A stretch of DNA of 21,448 bases, taken from positions 1 to 21,448 of the forward strand of contig CAYSAA010000048.1 of NCBI GenBank assembly GCA_964428905.1. The letters are read 5' to 3'. The first letter of the stretch is position 1, and the number at the start of each line of letters is the position of its first letter. The DNA is from CAYSAA01 sp964428905. GTDB taxonomy: Bacteria; Atribacterota; Phoenicimicrobiia; Phoenicimicrobiales; Stramentimicrobiaceae. The translations under genes were made by a program, and so were the position numbers. Shown piece by piece: positions 9,409 through 16,161 of this stretch. The notes beneath the pieces were generated by a model. The model made no database searches, was not told the origin of the DNA, and was given only the letters and a program-made list of their open reading frames with translations.

Positions 9409-11511
9409 GTGACTAAATATGATGTCGACAAGGTAAGAACATTTGCAATCGTTGGGCATGGTGATTCCGGTAAAACCTCCCTGACTGAAGCAATGCTTTA
9501 TGATGCTAATATGATTACACGGTTGGGGAAAATTGAGCAAGGGAATACCGTTTCTGACTATGATCCCAAGGAAACTAAAAGGGGTATTACAATTAATTCC
9601 TCTTTAGCATATCTTAACTGGAAGGATTCTACTTTTAATATCATTGATACACCAGGATATCTCGATTTTATTATTGATACCAAATCAAGTTTAAGTGTAG
9701 TAGACAGTGCCTTGATCGTGGTATGTGGTGTATCAGGTGTAGAAGTTCAAACTGAGAAAGTATGGGATTATGCTGAAGAATTTAACCTTCCAAGGGTTTT
9801 CTTTATCAATAAAATGGATCGGGAAAGGGCTGATTTTGATCGTACCAGTGAGATGATTAAAGAGACTTTTGGACAAAATGCCGTACCTGTGCAGATGCCG
9901 ATAGGTTCGGAGGAAGCCTTTGAAGGAGTTATTGATCTGTTAAAGATGAAAGCATATTATTTTAAAGCAGACTCTGAAGGAAAAAGTCAGTTTGAAGAGA
10001 AAGAGATACCCGATGAATTAAAGGGAAGGGCAAATGAATCCCGTCAAAAAATGATTGAAGGCGTTGCAGAATATAATGACGAAATTCTAATGAAATATCT
10101 AGATGGTGAAGAATTGACTCAAGAAGAAATTTTTTCCTGCCTGAGAGGTGGAATGATCGATAGAAAAGTCTTTCCATTATTGTGTGGTGCGGCAACCAAG
10201 AATATTGGAATTGAGTTGCTTCTTGATTTTATAAAAGATTATTTTCCCAGTCCGGTTGATTTACCGGATATTATGGTGAAAGATTTAAAGGAACAGAAAG
10301 AGGCAAATATTAAACGTTCTGTGAACGATTCACCTTTTTCTGCCAAGGTGTTTAAAACTGTCGCTGATCCCTATGTTGGTAATTTAACCTACTTCAGAGT
10401 GTATTCTGGTGAATTGATGTCAGATTCGCATGTTTATAATGCAACTCATGATACAGAAAATAAAGTGGCCAAAATTTATAGAATGCAGGGAAAAGAGCAG
10501 AGTGCTATTTCTAAAATATCCGCCGGAGGGATTGGGGCTATTGCCAAGTTAAAGAAAACAAACACCGGGGATACGCTATGTGATAAGGAAAGTCCTATTG
10601 AATTTAAAAAGATTGAATATCCTGAACCAATTATGAAATTGGCGATATCTCCTAAGAGTAAAGGGGATGAGGATAAGCTTAGTATAGCTATTAACCGTAT
10701 CGTAGAAGAGGAACCAACCATTCAGGTATACCGGGATGAAGATACGGGAGAAACCATTATTGCTGGTATGGGTGAATCACATCTGGATGTAGTTATTGAG
10801 ACCATGGAAACAAAGTTTGGTGTAGAAATTGAAAAGAATACACCAAAGGTTGGTTATAAGGAGACAATTCGTAAAAAGGTGCAAGCAGAAGGAAAGTATA
10901 AAAAACAATCAGGAGGTCGGGGACAATACGGACATTGTTTTGTGGAATTTGAACCGATGGATCGTGGCAAAGGCTTTGAATTCGTCGATAAAATTGTTGG
11001 TGGTGTTATCCCAAAACAGTATCGACCTGCAGTTGAGAAGGGAATTATAGAAGCAATGAAAAAGGGAGTGATTGCCGGTTATCCTACAGTTGATATTAGG
11101 GCAACATTGTATGATGGAAGTTACCATACTGTCGATTCCTCAGAAATGGCTTTTAAGGTAGCCGGTTCTATGGCATTTAAAAAAGGCGCTGCTCAGGCTG
11201 AGCCAATCCTTTTAGAACCAATATATGAGCTGGCCGTAATCGTTCCAAAGGACTATATGGGAGATATTATCGGAGATTTGAACAGCAAGCGAGGGAAAAT
11301 TATGGGTATGGATGAATCGGAAAAGGGGAAACAAATGATTCGAGCCCAGGTTCCCCAAGCAGAAATATTCAGATATTCCATAGATTTACGTTCTATTACC
11401 CAGGGTAGAGGTACATTTACCATGAAATTTTCTCATTTTGAGGAAGTACCTTCCCATATTGCTCAGGAAATTACTGAACAAGCTAAAAAAGAAAGTGAAG
11501 AAGAATTATAG
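9409..11511 (+). CDS. Elongation factor G-like translational GTPase (EF-G-2 type paralogue)
   Basis: A 700-residue protein with the full EF-G domain length. The G domain shows GHGDSGKT (16-23) instead of AHIDAGKT, RGIT (58-61), DTPGY (80-84) and NKMD (134-137). The DTPGY sequence puts tyrosine where canonical EF-G has the histidine that positions the hydrolytic water (DTPGH). This GHGDSGKT/DTPGY pair marks the second EF-G class (like T. thermophilus EF-G-2), which usually accompanies a normal fusA. Normal fusA sits in the str operon with rpsL, rpsG and tuf; none of these is here. It starts with GTG and has a strong RBS. It probably acts on the ribosome, in an auxiliary or special-condition role; whether it translocates normally is unknown. 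Confidence 0.9.
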   Translation: MTKYDVDKVRTFAIVGHGDSGKTSLTEAMLYDANMITRLGKIEQGNTVSDYDPKETKRGITINSSLAYLNWKDSTFNIIDTPGYLDFIIDTKSSLSVVDSALIVVCGVSGVEVQTEKVWDYAEEFNLPRVFFINKMDRERADFDRTSEMIKETFGQNAVPVQMPIGSEEAFEGVIDLLKMKAYYFKADSEGKSQFEEKEIPDELKGRANESRQKMIEGVAEYNDEILMKYLDGEELTQEEIFSCLRGGMIDRKVFPLLCGAATKNIGIELLLDFIKDYFPSPVDLPDIMVKDLKEQKEANIKRSVNDSPFSAKVFKTVADPYVGNLTYFRVYSGELMSDSHVYNATHDTENKVAKIYRMQGKEQSAISKISAGGIGAIAKLKKTNTGDTLCDKESPIEFKKIEYPEPIMKLAISPKSKGDEDKLSIAINRIVEEEPTIQVYRDEDTGETIIAGMGESHLDVVIETMETKFGVEIEKNTPKVGYKETIRKKVQAEGKYKKQSGGRGQYGHCFVEFEPMDRGKGFEFVDKIVGGVIPKQYRPAVEKGIIEAMKKGVIAGYPTVDIRATLYDGSYHTVDSSEMAFKVAGSMAFKKGAAQAEPILLEPIYELAVIVPKDYMGDIIGDLNSKRGKIMGMDESEKGKQMIRAQVPQAEIFRYSIDLRSITQGRGTFTMKFSHFEEVPSHIAQEITEQAKKESEEEL

Positions 11512-11604
11512 AGCAAGTAATACCAATATAACTAAAATAGATTGTCCTTTGAAAAAAAAATACCTGAAGAATGAGTAATATTTATAAATAGTTTCAGAAA
11601 AGAC

Positions 11605-11633
11605 TTGTTTTAAACCATTCTTGTTAATATAAT
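11605..11633 (+). promoter_or_regulatory. Putative sigma-A promoter of the 27-residue membrane peptide gene
   Basis: TTGTTT (11605-11610), 17 bp, TATAAT (11628-11633, consensus -10). It is 46 bp before the small ORF, giving it a separate transcript from the EF-G-like gene. Confidence 0.55.
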
Positions 11634-11679
11634 AAAGTAAAGATAAATGAATATGAAATAAAGAGGAGGTGGAAAATAA

Positions 11680-11763
11680 ATGTTTGAAGATTTAGCATGG
11701 TACTGGATTGCTGCTATTATCGCGGCTATTGTGGGAATTATTTGGTGGTTTAGAGAAGATTAA
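11680..11763 (+). CDS. Small single-pass membrane peptide, 27 residues
   Basis: An ATG-TAA ORF preceded by a near-perfect RBS (AGAGGAGGTGG, 11662-11672) and a consensus-like promoter. The product is MFEDLAWYWIAAI followed by a hydrophobic run of Ile/Ala/Val/Gly, then WWFRED. It has an acidic start (E3, D4), a hydrophobic core of about 18 residues (7-24) flanked by tryptophans (W7, W9, W22, W23), and a charged RED end. This is the shape of a bacterial single-span membrane microprotein. The paired Trp residues at both interfaces favour a stable span. No homologue is recognised. It could act on a membrane transporter or respond to stress; no toxin partner is visible. Promoter, RBS and composition together make it a likely real gene. 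Confidence 0.72.
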   Translation: MFEDLAWYWIAAIIAAIVGIIWWFRED

Positions 11764-11827
11764 AATTAAGAGTAATAAGCTTTATAATCGTTCATTTTCT
11801 AATTTTTAATGGTCCAATGTCAAGATG

Positions 11828-11865
11828 AGTGCAGGAACATTAAATGATTTTAAATGGCCTGCACT
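11828..11865 (+). terminator. Stem-loop after the small membrane peptide gene
   Basis: AGTGCAGG (11828-11835) and CCTGCACT (11858-11865) form a perfect 8-bp arm with a 22-nt loop that has some A/T inner pairing. The 3' flank is T-rich (TATTCATTTATTATT) but not a clean U-run. It likely ends the 11680-11763 transcript before the T-box promoter. Confidence 0.45.
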
Positions 11866-11926
11866 TATTCATTTATTATTGTCGTTATTTGTTCTAATAA
11901 TAATGATTACCTTTTCGTTTAGTGGA

Positions 11927-11955
11927 TTGACTTTTTAAATTGCATTAATTATAAT
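11927..11955 (+). promoter_or_regulatory. Sigma-A promoter of the T-box / tRNA-Ala / leuS transcript
   Basis: TTGACT (11927-11932), 17 bp, TATAAT (11950-11955): the best promoter match in the window. It lies about 35 bp upstream of T-box Stem I and is the only promoter I can see for the tRNA-Ala gene at 12155. Confidence 0.75.
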
Positions 11956-12147
11956 AAAAAAAGTTTTGAGAAAAAATAGTAAGAATTGGGAGCAGGAATA
12001 ATTCATTGGGATTCATTAATAACAGCGAGTCAGTGAATGGTGAAAACTGATAGGTGGTCCCAAGAGACTCACCTGCGGAATTCCTGAGTGAATATTTTGC
12101 AAAATGATGGGTAACTCAGGCCGTTTTCAAGCGTTAATTGAAAGAAG

Positions 12148-12243
12148 GGTAGATGGGGCTGTAGCTCAGTCGGGAGAGTGCCTCCTTGGCGTGGAGGAGG
12201 TCGCGGGTTCGATTCCCGCCAGCTCCACCATTTTATATCTACC
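12148..12243 (+). repeat. 7-bp inverted repeat bracketing the tRNA-Ala inside the T-box
   Basis: GGTAGAT (12148-12154) ends directly at the first tRNA base, and ATCTACC (12237-12243) follows six bases (TTTTAT) after CCA. The arms would extend the tRNA acceptor stem into a longer helix in the leader RNA and close just before the antiterminator (12248). Confidence 0.75.
12155..12230 (+). tRNA. tRNA-Ala (anticodon GGC)
   Basis: A complete 76-nt cloverleaf: acceptor GGGGCTG with CAGCTCC including the G3:U70 pair that defines alanine identity, D stem GCTC/GAGT, anticodon stem CCTCC/GGAGG with loop TTGGCGT (anticodon GGC, codon GCC), variable AGGTC, T stem GCGGG/CCCGC with loop TTCGATT, discriminator A (12227) and encoded CCA (12228-12230). 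D-stem pair G10:U25 is a wobble. Nothing suggests a broken tRNA. It has no promoter of its own and lies within the leuS T-box leader, upstream of the terminator, so it is made from the T-box promoter. Confidence 0.96.
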
Positions 12244-12268
12244 GAAAAAGGGTGGTACCACGGGAAAT

Positions 12269-12320
12269 CTCGTCCCTTGTAATAAATATTCAGTTACAGG
12301 TGACGGGTTTTTCTATTTTT
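12269..12320 (+). terminator. T-box intrinsic terminator
   Basis: CTCGTCCCTTGT (12269-12280) pairs with ACAGGTGACGGG (12296-12307), with G:U pairs and one mismatch, followed by TTTTTCTATTTTT (12308-12320). The 5' arm uses the same bases as the 3' side of the antiterminator, so the two folds exclude each other, as in standard T-boxes. The leuS start is 18 bp after the T-run. Confidence 0.9.
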
Positions 12321-12337
12321 AGGGAGTAAAGATCAAG

Positions 12338-14830
12338 ATGAAAGAAATGTACAATTTTAAAGAAGTGGAAAGTAAATGGCAAAAATATTGGTATGACCAG
12401 AAATTTTTTGAAAGCAATGTAGACCACAGTAAAAAAGAATATTATGTGTTGGAGATGTTTCCCTATCCTTCCGGGGAACCACATATGGGCCATGTTAAGA
12501 ATTATGTTATAGGTGATGTTGTAGCTCGCTACAAACATAGTCGTGGTTTTAATATTCTACATCCCATGGGTTGGGATTCTTTTGGTCTTCCTGCCGAAAA
12601 TGCCGCCATCAAGAATCAGATACATCCAGCTATATGGACAAGAAACAACATAAAAAAAATGAAGAATACCCTCCAAGCGATGGGTATAACCTATGACTGG
12701 AATAGGGAGCTTTCCACCTGTAGCCCTGAATATTATAAATGGACCCAGTGGATGTTTCTGCAGCTATATAAAAATGACTTGGCTTATAAAAAGAAAGCTG
12801 TGGTTAACTGGTGTCCTTCCTGTGCAACAGTTCTTGCCAATGAACAGGTCGTAAACGGTCAATGTGAGAGATGTGGAGCAGAAGTCACTAAGAAGGAATT
12901 ATCCCAATGGTTTTTTAAAATTACCGATTATGCTCAACAGCTCCTGGATGATATGTCACTTCTTGAGGAATGGCCTGAGCGTGTTTTAACTATGCAAAAG
13001 AATTGGATAGGTCGAAGCGAAGGAGCTAAAGTAAAATTCAGTATATTGGGAAGTAATGAAACAATATCCGTTTTTACTACCAGACCGGACACGCTTTTTG
13101 GCGTGACTTTCTTCGTACTTTCTCCCGAACATCCTATGGTGGAACATCTAACAGTAAATACACCATACGAAGAGCAGATTAGGCAATTTAAAGAAGAAAT
13201 TATCAGGCAGAATATTTCTGAAAAAGACCTGGCAACTACTGAGAAGAAGGGTTGTTTTACAGGTCAATATGCTATTAATCCGATGAACAAGGAAAAAATA
13301 CCCATTTGGGTTGCCAACTATGTTTTAATGGAGTATGGGACTGGGATGATTATGGCGGTACCGGCACATGATGAACGAGATTTGGAGTTTGCCAGGAAAT
13401 ATAGTCTTCCGATAAAAGTGGTGGTCCAACCAGAAAATAGAAATTTATCTGGAGAAACACTTAATGAGGCTTATGCCGAGGAAGGAATTATGGTGAATTC
13501 CGGACAATTTAACGGACTTCCTAGTTCAGAAGCAAAAAAATTAATTACCGATTACTTGGAAGAAAAGGATTTGGGTACCAAAGAAATAAATTATCGGCTA
13601 AGAGATTGGTTAATCTCTAGGCAGCGTTACTGGGGTGCGCCTATTCCTATTGTTTATTGTCCAAAATGTGGTATTGTTCCGGTTCCGGAAAAAGATTTAC
13701 CGGTTTATTTGCCGGAAAATGTTGATTTTAAGCCCACCGGTTTATCTCCCTTGCTATCAAGTAAAGAGTTTTTGTATACAACATGTCCCAAGTGTGGAGG
13801 TAAGGCCAAAAGAGAAACGGACACCATGGATACTTTTGTTTGTTCTTCTTGGTATTATTTGCGTTTTTGCTCTCCTCAATTGAGGAACAAACCTTTTGAT
13901 GAAGAAGAGTTGCATTACTGGATGCCGGTAGATCAGTATATCGGAGGAGTAGAACATGCAATTCTACACCTCTTATATTCGCGGTTTTTTGTGAAAGCCC
14001 TTTATGATATGAATTATCTCAAATTTAAAGAACCCTTTAAACGTCTTTTTACCCAGGGAATGGTTTGTAAGGACGGAGCTGCAATGTCAAAATCAAAGGG
14101 TAATGTGGTTACACCGGTAGATATATTTAATCAGTATGGCATTGATGCGACCAGAGTGATGATACTTTTTGCCAGTCCCCCTGAAGTGGATATGGAATGG
14201 AGTGACAAAGGAATCGAAGGAGCCTCTCGTTTTTTAAATCGTGTATGGCGTTTTGTTCGTCAGTCTCGTAAAATATTTCAGGAAAATAAACAAGCTGCTA
14301 TTCCGGGAAAGACCATAAGCAAAGAGGTTAAAAATCTGGAAAGAAAAACACATCAAACTATCAAGAAAGTGACTGAGGATATTGAGGAGCGATTTCATTT
14401 TAATACAGCAATTAGCGCCATTATGGAATTAGTAAATAATCTTTATAGCTCTGAAATAAGCTTATCCGAAATGAATTGCCAAGAAAAAGTGTTGTTTAAG
14501 AACGTGGTTGAGGTAATGATTAAATTGCTTAACCCTATTGCACCTCATTTTTGTGAAGAATTGTGGCATGAAATTGGTCATAAAGAGAGTCTATACTTAG
14601 AGCCGTGGCCGCAATATGATTCAGAGGTACTGCAAGAAGAAGAAATACTAATTGTTGTACAAATAAATGGGAAGTTGAGGGATAGGGAAAAAGTTGCCTC
14701 AGATATCACGGAGGAAAATATTAAGGAAAAAGTATTAGAATTACCTAAAATCAAAAAGTGGATTAATGGTAAAAAAATTGATAAGATTGTATATGTACCC
14801 GGGAAATTGATAAATTTAGTGGTACATTGA
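12338..14830 (+). CDS. leuS: Leucyl-tRNA synthetase (bacterial type)
   Basis: An 830-residue class I synthetase that charges tRNA-Leu, full length for bacterial LeuRS. Seen are HMGH (49-52, the HIGH motif), zinc-type pairs C159/C162 with C176/C179, a CP1 editing domain (MAVPAHDERD), WYYLRF and GGVEHAILHLLYSRFF, a second Cys cluster (C441/C444 with C483/C486), and AMSKSKGN (582-589), the KMSKS loop with Ala in place of the first Lys. The C-terminal anticodon and tRNA-binding domains are present. RBS AGGGAG (12321-12326) overlaps the end of the T-box terminator. It is regulated by the Leu T-box just upstream. ssb follows after 58 bp. Confidence 0.97.
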   Translation: MKEMYNFKEVESKWQKYWYDQKFFESNVDHSKKEYYVLEMFPYPSGEPHMGHVKNYVIGDVVARYKHSRGFNILHPMGWDSFGLPAENAAIKNQIHPAIWTRNNIKKMKNTLQAMGITYDWNRELSTCSPEYYKWTQWMFLQLYKNDLAYKKKAVVNWCPSCATVLANEQVVNGQCERCGAEVTKKELSQWFFKITDYAQQLLDDMSLLEEWPERVLTMQKNWIGRSEGAKVKFSILGSNETISVFTTRPDTLFGVTFFVLSPEHPMVEHLTVNTPYEEQIRQFKEEIIRQNISEKDLATTEKKGCFTGQYAINPMNKEKIPIWVANYVLMEYGTGMIMAVPAHDERDLEFARKYSLPIKVVVQPENRNLSGETLNEAYAEEGIMVNSGQFNGLPSSEAKKLITDYLEEKDLGTKEINYRLRDWLISRQRYWGAPIPIVYCPKCGIVPVPEKDLPVYLPENVDFKPTGLSPLLSSKEFLYTTCPKCGGKAKRETDTMDTFVCSSWYYLRFCSPQLRNKPFDEEELHYWMPVDQYIGGVEHAILHLLYSRFFVKALYDMNYLKFKEPFKRLFTQGMVCKDGAAMSKSKGNVVTPVDIFNQYGIDATRVMILFASPPEVDMEWSDKGIEGASRFLNRVWRFVRQSRKIFQENKQAAIPGKTISKEVKNLERKTHQTIKKVTEDIEERFHFNTAISAIMELVNNLYSSEISLSEMNCQEKVLFKNVVEVMIKLLNPIAPHFCEELWHEIGHKESLYLEPWPQYDSEVLQEEEILIVVQINGKLRDREKVASDITEENIKEKVLELPKIKKWINGKKIDKIVYVPGKLINLVVH

Positions 14831-14888
14831 GGGTATATATTGAGTTATATTTTTTGTATTATTATTTTTTAAGAGGGAGGCATTTAAT

Positions 14889-15362
14889 ATGGCATCTTTT
14901 GGTGACTTGAATTGTTTCGTGGGGATAGGTCGATTGACTAGAGACCCTGAGTTAAGATATACACCTTCGGGAAAAGCTGTTTGTAAATTTGGTCTTGCCA
15001 TTAATCGAAGCTATAAAAACCAGGAAGGAAGCAATATAGAAGATACACTATTTATCAATATTTCATCATGGGGGAGACAGGCTGAATATTGTTCTCAATT
15101 TTTAAAAAAGGGAAGAAGAATTGCTGTTAATGGTGAACTGAGATCCAATAATTGGCAAGATAGAGAAGGAAATAAGAGAGTAACATTCGAAATTAATGCC
15201 CGTAGTGTTCAATTTTTAGACTATTTAAAAGATACAGAGAATATTCAGGAAAATGAATATCAGAAGAGTAATCAGATGGAGGACAATTCTTCTGTTGAAG
15301 AAAGTCCAGAAAAAGAGATTCAGAATGATCAAGATAGAAATGAAGAGGATATTCCTTTTTAG
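14889..15362 (+). CDS. ssb: Single-stranded DNA-binding protein
   Basis: A 157-residue SSB: an OB fold over residues 1-112 (start FVGIGRLTRDPELRYTPSG, then GRRIAVNGELRSNNW), a flexible Asn/Glu-rich linker, and the acidic tip DIPF (154-157) that recruits partner proteins. A strong RBS (AGGGAGG, 14874-14880) precedes ATG 14889. SSB coats single-stranded DNA in replication and repair. In many Firmicutes ssb lies between rpsF and rpsR; here it follows leuS and may be read from the T-box promoter, or it may be a second ssb copy. No promoter is obvious in the 58-bp gap. Confidence 0.93.
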   Translation: MASFGDLNCFVGIGRLTRDPELRYTPSGKAVCKFGLAINRSYKNQEGSNIEDTLFINISSWGRQAEYCSQFLKKGRRIAVNGELRSNNWQDREGNKRVTFEINARSVQFLDYLKDTENIQENEYQKSNQMEDNSSVEESPEKEIQNDQDRNEEDIPF

Positions 15363-15473
15363 TATAAAAATGTAGTATAGGGATATTTTGCCTTCAAGTT
15401 AAAATTACTACCACCTAAAAGATAGGAGTGAATTTTTTAATTGAAACTATATGTCTTTTATAACAGTTTATTA

Positions 15474-15502
15474 TAGACAAAGAAAAAAAGAGATGTTATA
15501 AT
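15474..15502 (+). promoter_or_regulatory. Promoter of the tRNA-Val/tRNA-Asp unit
   Basis: TAGACA (15474-15479), 17 bp, TATAAT (15497-15502), 28 bp before tRNA-Val. The -35 differs from TTGACA at one base. Confidence 0.65.
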
Positions 15503-15530
15503 AAAATTTGCCTGTTTATAAAGGCCGTTT

Positions 15531-15606
15531 GGGCGGGTAGCTCAGTTGGGAGAGCACTGGCTTTACAAGCCAGGGGTCACAGGTTCAAGCCCTGTTCCGC
15601 CTACCA
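15531..15606 (+). tRNA. tRNA-Val (anticodon TAC)
   Basis: A 76-nt cloverleaf: acceptor GGGCGGG with TCCGCCT (G1:U72 and G7:U66 wobbles), D arm GCTC/GAGC, anticodon stem CTGGC/GCCAG with loop TTTACAA (anticodon TAC, codon GTA), T arm ACAGG/CCTGT, discriminator A and encoded CCA. The G1:U72 end pair is unusual for an elongator tRNA but leaves the fold intact. Confidence 0.95.
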
Positions 15607-15621
15607 TTTATTTTTAAAAAC

Positions 15622-15700
15622 GGGGTCGTAGTGCAGCTCGGTTTAACACGCCTGCCTGTCACGCAGGAGATCGCGGGTTCAAATCCCGTCGACCCCGCCA
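15622..15700 (+). tRNA. tRNA-Asp (anticodon GTC)
   Basis: A 79-nt cloverleaf: acceptor GGGGTCG with CGACCCC, D arm GTGC/ACAC with a long 11-nt loop, anticodon stem CCTGC/GCAGG with loop CTGTCAC (anticodon GTC), T arm GCGGG/CCCGT, discriminator G73 as expected for Asp, and encoded CCA. It lies 15 bp after tRNA-Val and is surely co-transcribed with it. The 3' end borders a scar region of the kind left by elements that integrate into tRNA genes. Confidence 0.96.
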
Positions 15701-16161
15701 TTGTGAAAAAAAAGCCTTTCCCATTGTTTCTATTTTAGTTTCCGTCCCAAGAATTTATGCCACTTTAGCTATCTCATGGACACCATATGGACACCAATCC
15801 TTTAAGTCCTTTTCAAAAAATTCAATATCATAAGCTAATCATTTCTTAAATAAAACAATAATAGTACGCTAAGCCAAATTTTAACATAGAGCATACCATT
15901 TCAATCATTTTTATTGGTCTGGAACACTCATTGAGCCCAGAGACCTTTACGAAGTTATAAAAATTCATCTCTTTTCTGGAAAAGGATACCGGCTATCGGA
16001 AGATCAGCATTCGAGAAGAAATCGAAGAATCTGTGGAAGAGTAAAAGGTAAGAAGGGAGAAGGCAGATGGTAAAGGCATTATTGGCTGTATCCAGCCAGA
16101 GACGATTCGATGTCGGTTCCCCCGGCATTTGCTTGATCCCTGGATCCGGAGATGAACGAGT
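15701..16161. other. Scar region with coding-like relics and a direct repeat next to tRNA-Asp
   Basis: No intact gene is seen in these 461 bp. They hold a tandem 9-bp repeat ATGGACACC (15776-15784 and 15787-15795). A short minus-strand frame ends at 15755 (ending ...CPYGVHEIAKVA). A plus-strand frame at 15961-16044 starts after a stop and ends ...REEIEESVEE. A 32-codon ORF (16067-16165) has an RBS and overlaps the next gene by ATGA. There is also a perfect 6-bp hairpin TGGCTG/CAGCCA (16083-16098). I recognise none of these products. Together they look like remains of an element inserted at the tRNA end. The promoter of the iron operon must lie here but I cannot place it. Confidence 0.4.

Larger units (their letters stand above)
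11992..12320 (+). promoter_or_regulatory. T-box leader (leucine, CUC specifier) controlling leuS, interrupted by a tRNA gene
   Basis: Stem I: base GCAGG (11992-11996) with CCTGC (12072-12076), upper helix TTGGGA (12006-12011) with TCCCAA (12058-12063), and apical CAGT (12031-12034) with ACTG (12046-12049). The specifier strand GACTCA carries CTC at 12068-12070 (Leu) followed by A. Stem III: CCTGAGT (12083-12089) with ACTCAGG (12114-12120). Antiterminator: AAGGG (12248-12252) with CCCTT (12274-12278), T-box bulge TGGTACC (12253-12259), and ACGGG (12260-12264) with CTCGT (12269-12273). The UGGU in the bulge fits a tRNA ending ACCA, as tRNA-Leu does. T-boxes sense uncharged tRNA and antiterminate; the Leu specifier agrees with the downstream leuS. 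The linker between Stem III and the antiterminator is 127 nt because it contains a whole tRNA-Ala. Confidence 0.93.

Noticed and set aside
12104..12322. A 72-codon plus-strand ORF upstream of leuS
   Set aside because: It runs through the tRNA-Ala and the T-box antiterminator/terminator; the open frame is a by-product of structured RNA sequence.
13635..13961. ORFs overlapping leuS on both strands
   Set aside because: They lie wholly inside the clear leuS frame with no RBS and no family resemblance.
15776..15795. The double ATGGACACC as a CRISPR array
   Set aside because: Only two 9-bp copies with a 2-bp gap; no spacers and no cas genes in the window.
15755..15835. A minus-strand tail ending CPYGVHEIAKVA as a definite tyrosine integrase end
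   Set aside because: The position next to a tRNA is suggestive, but only about 27 codons are open and no catalytic residues are present, so I do not name it.
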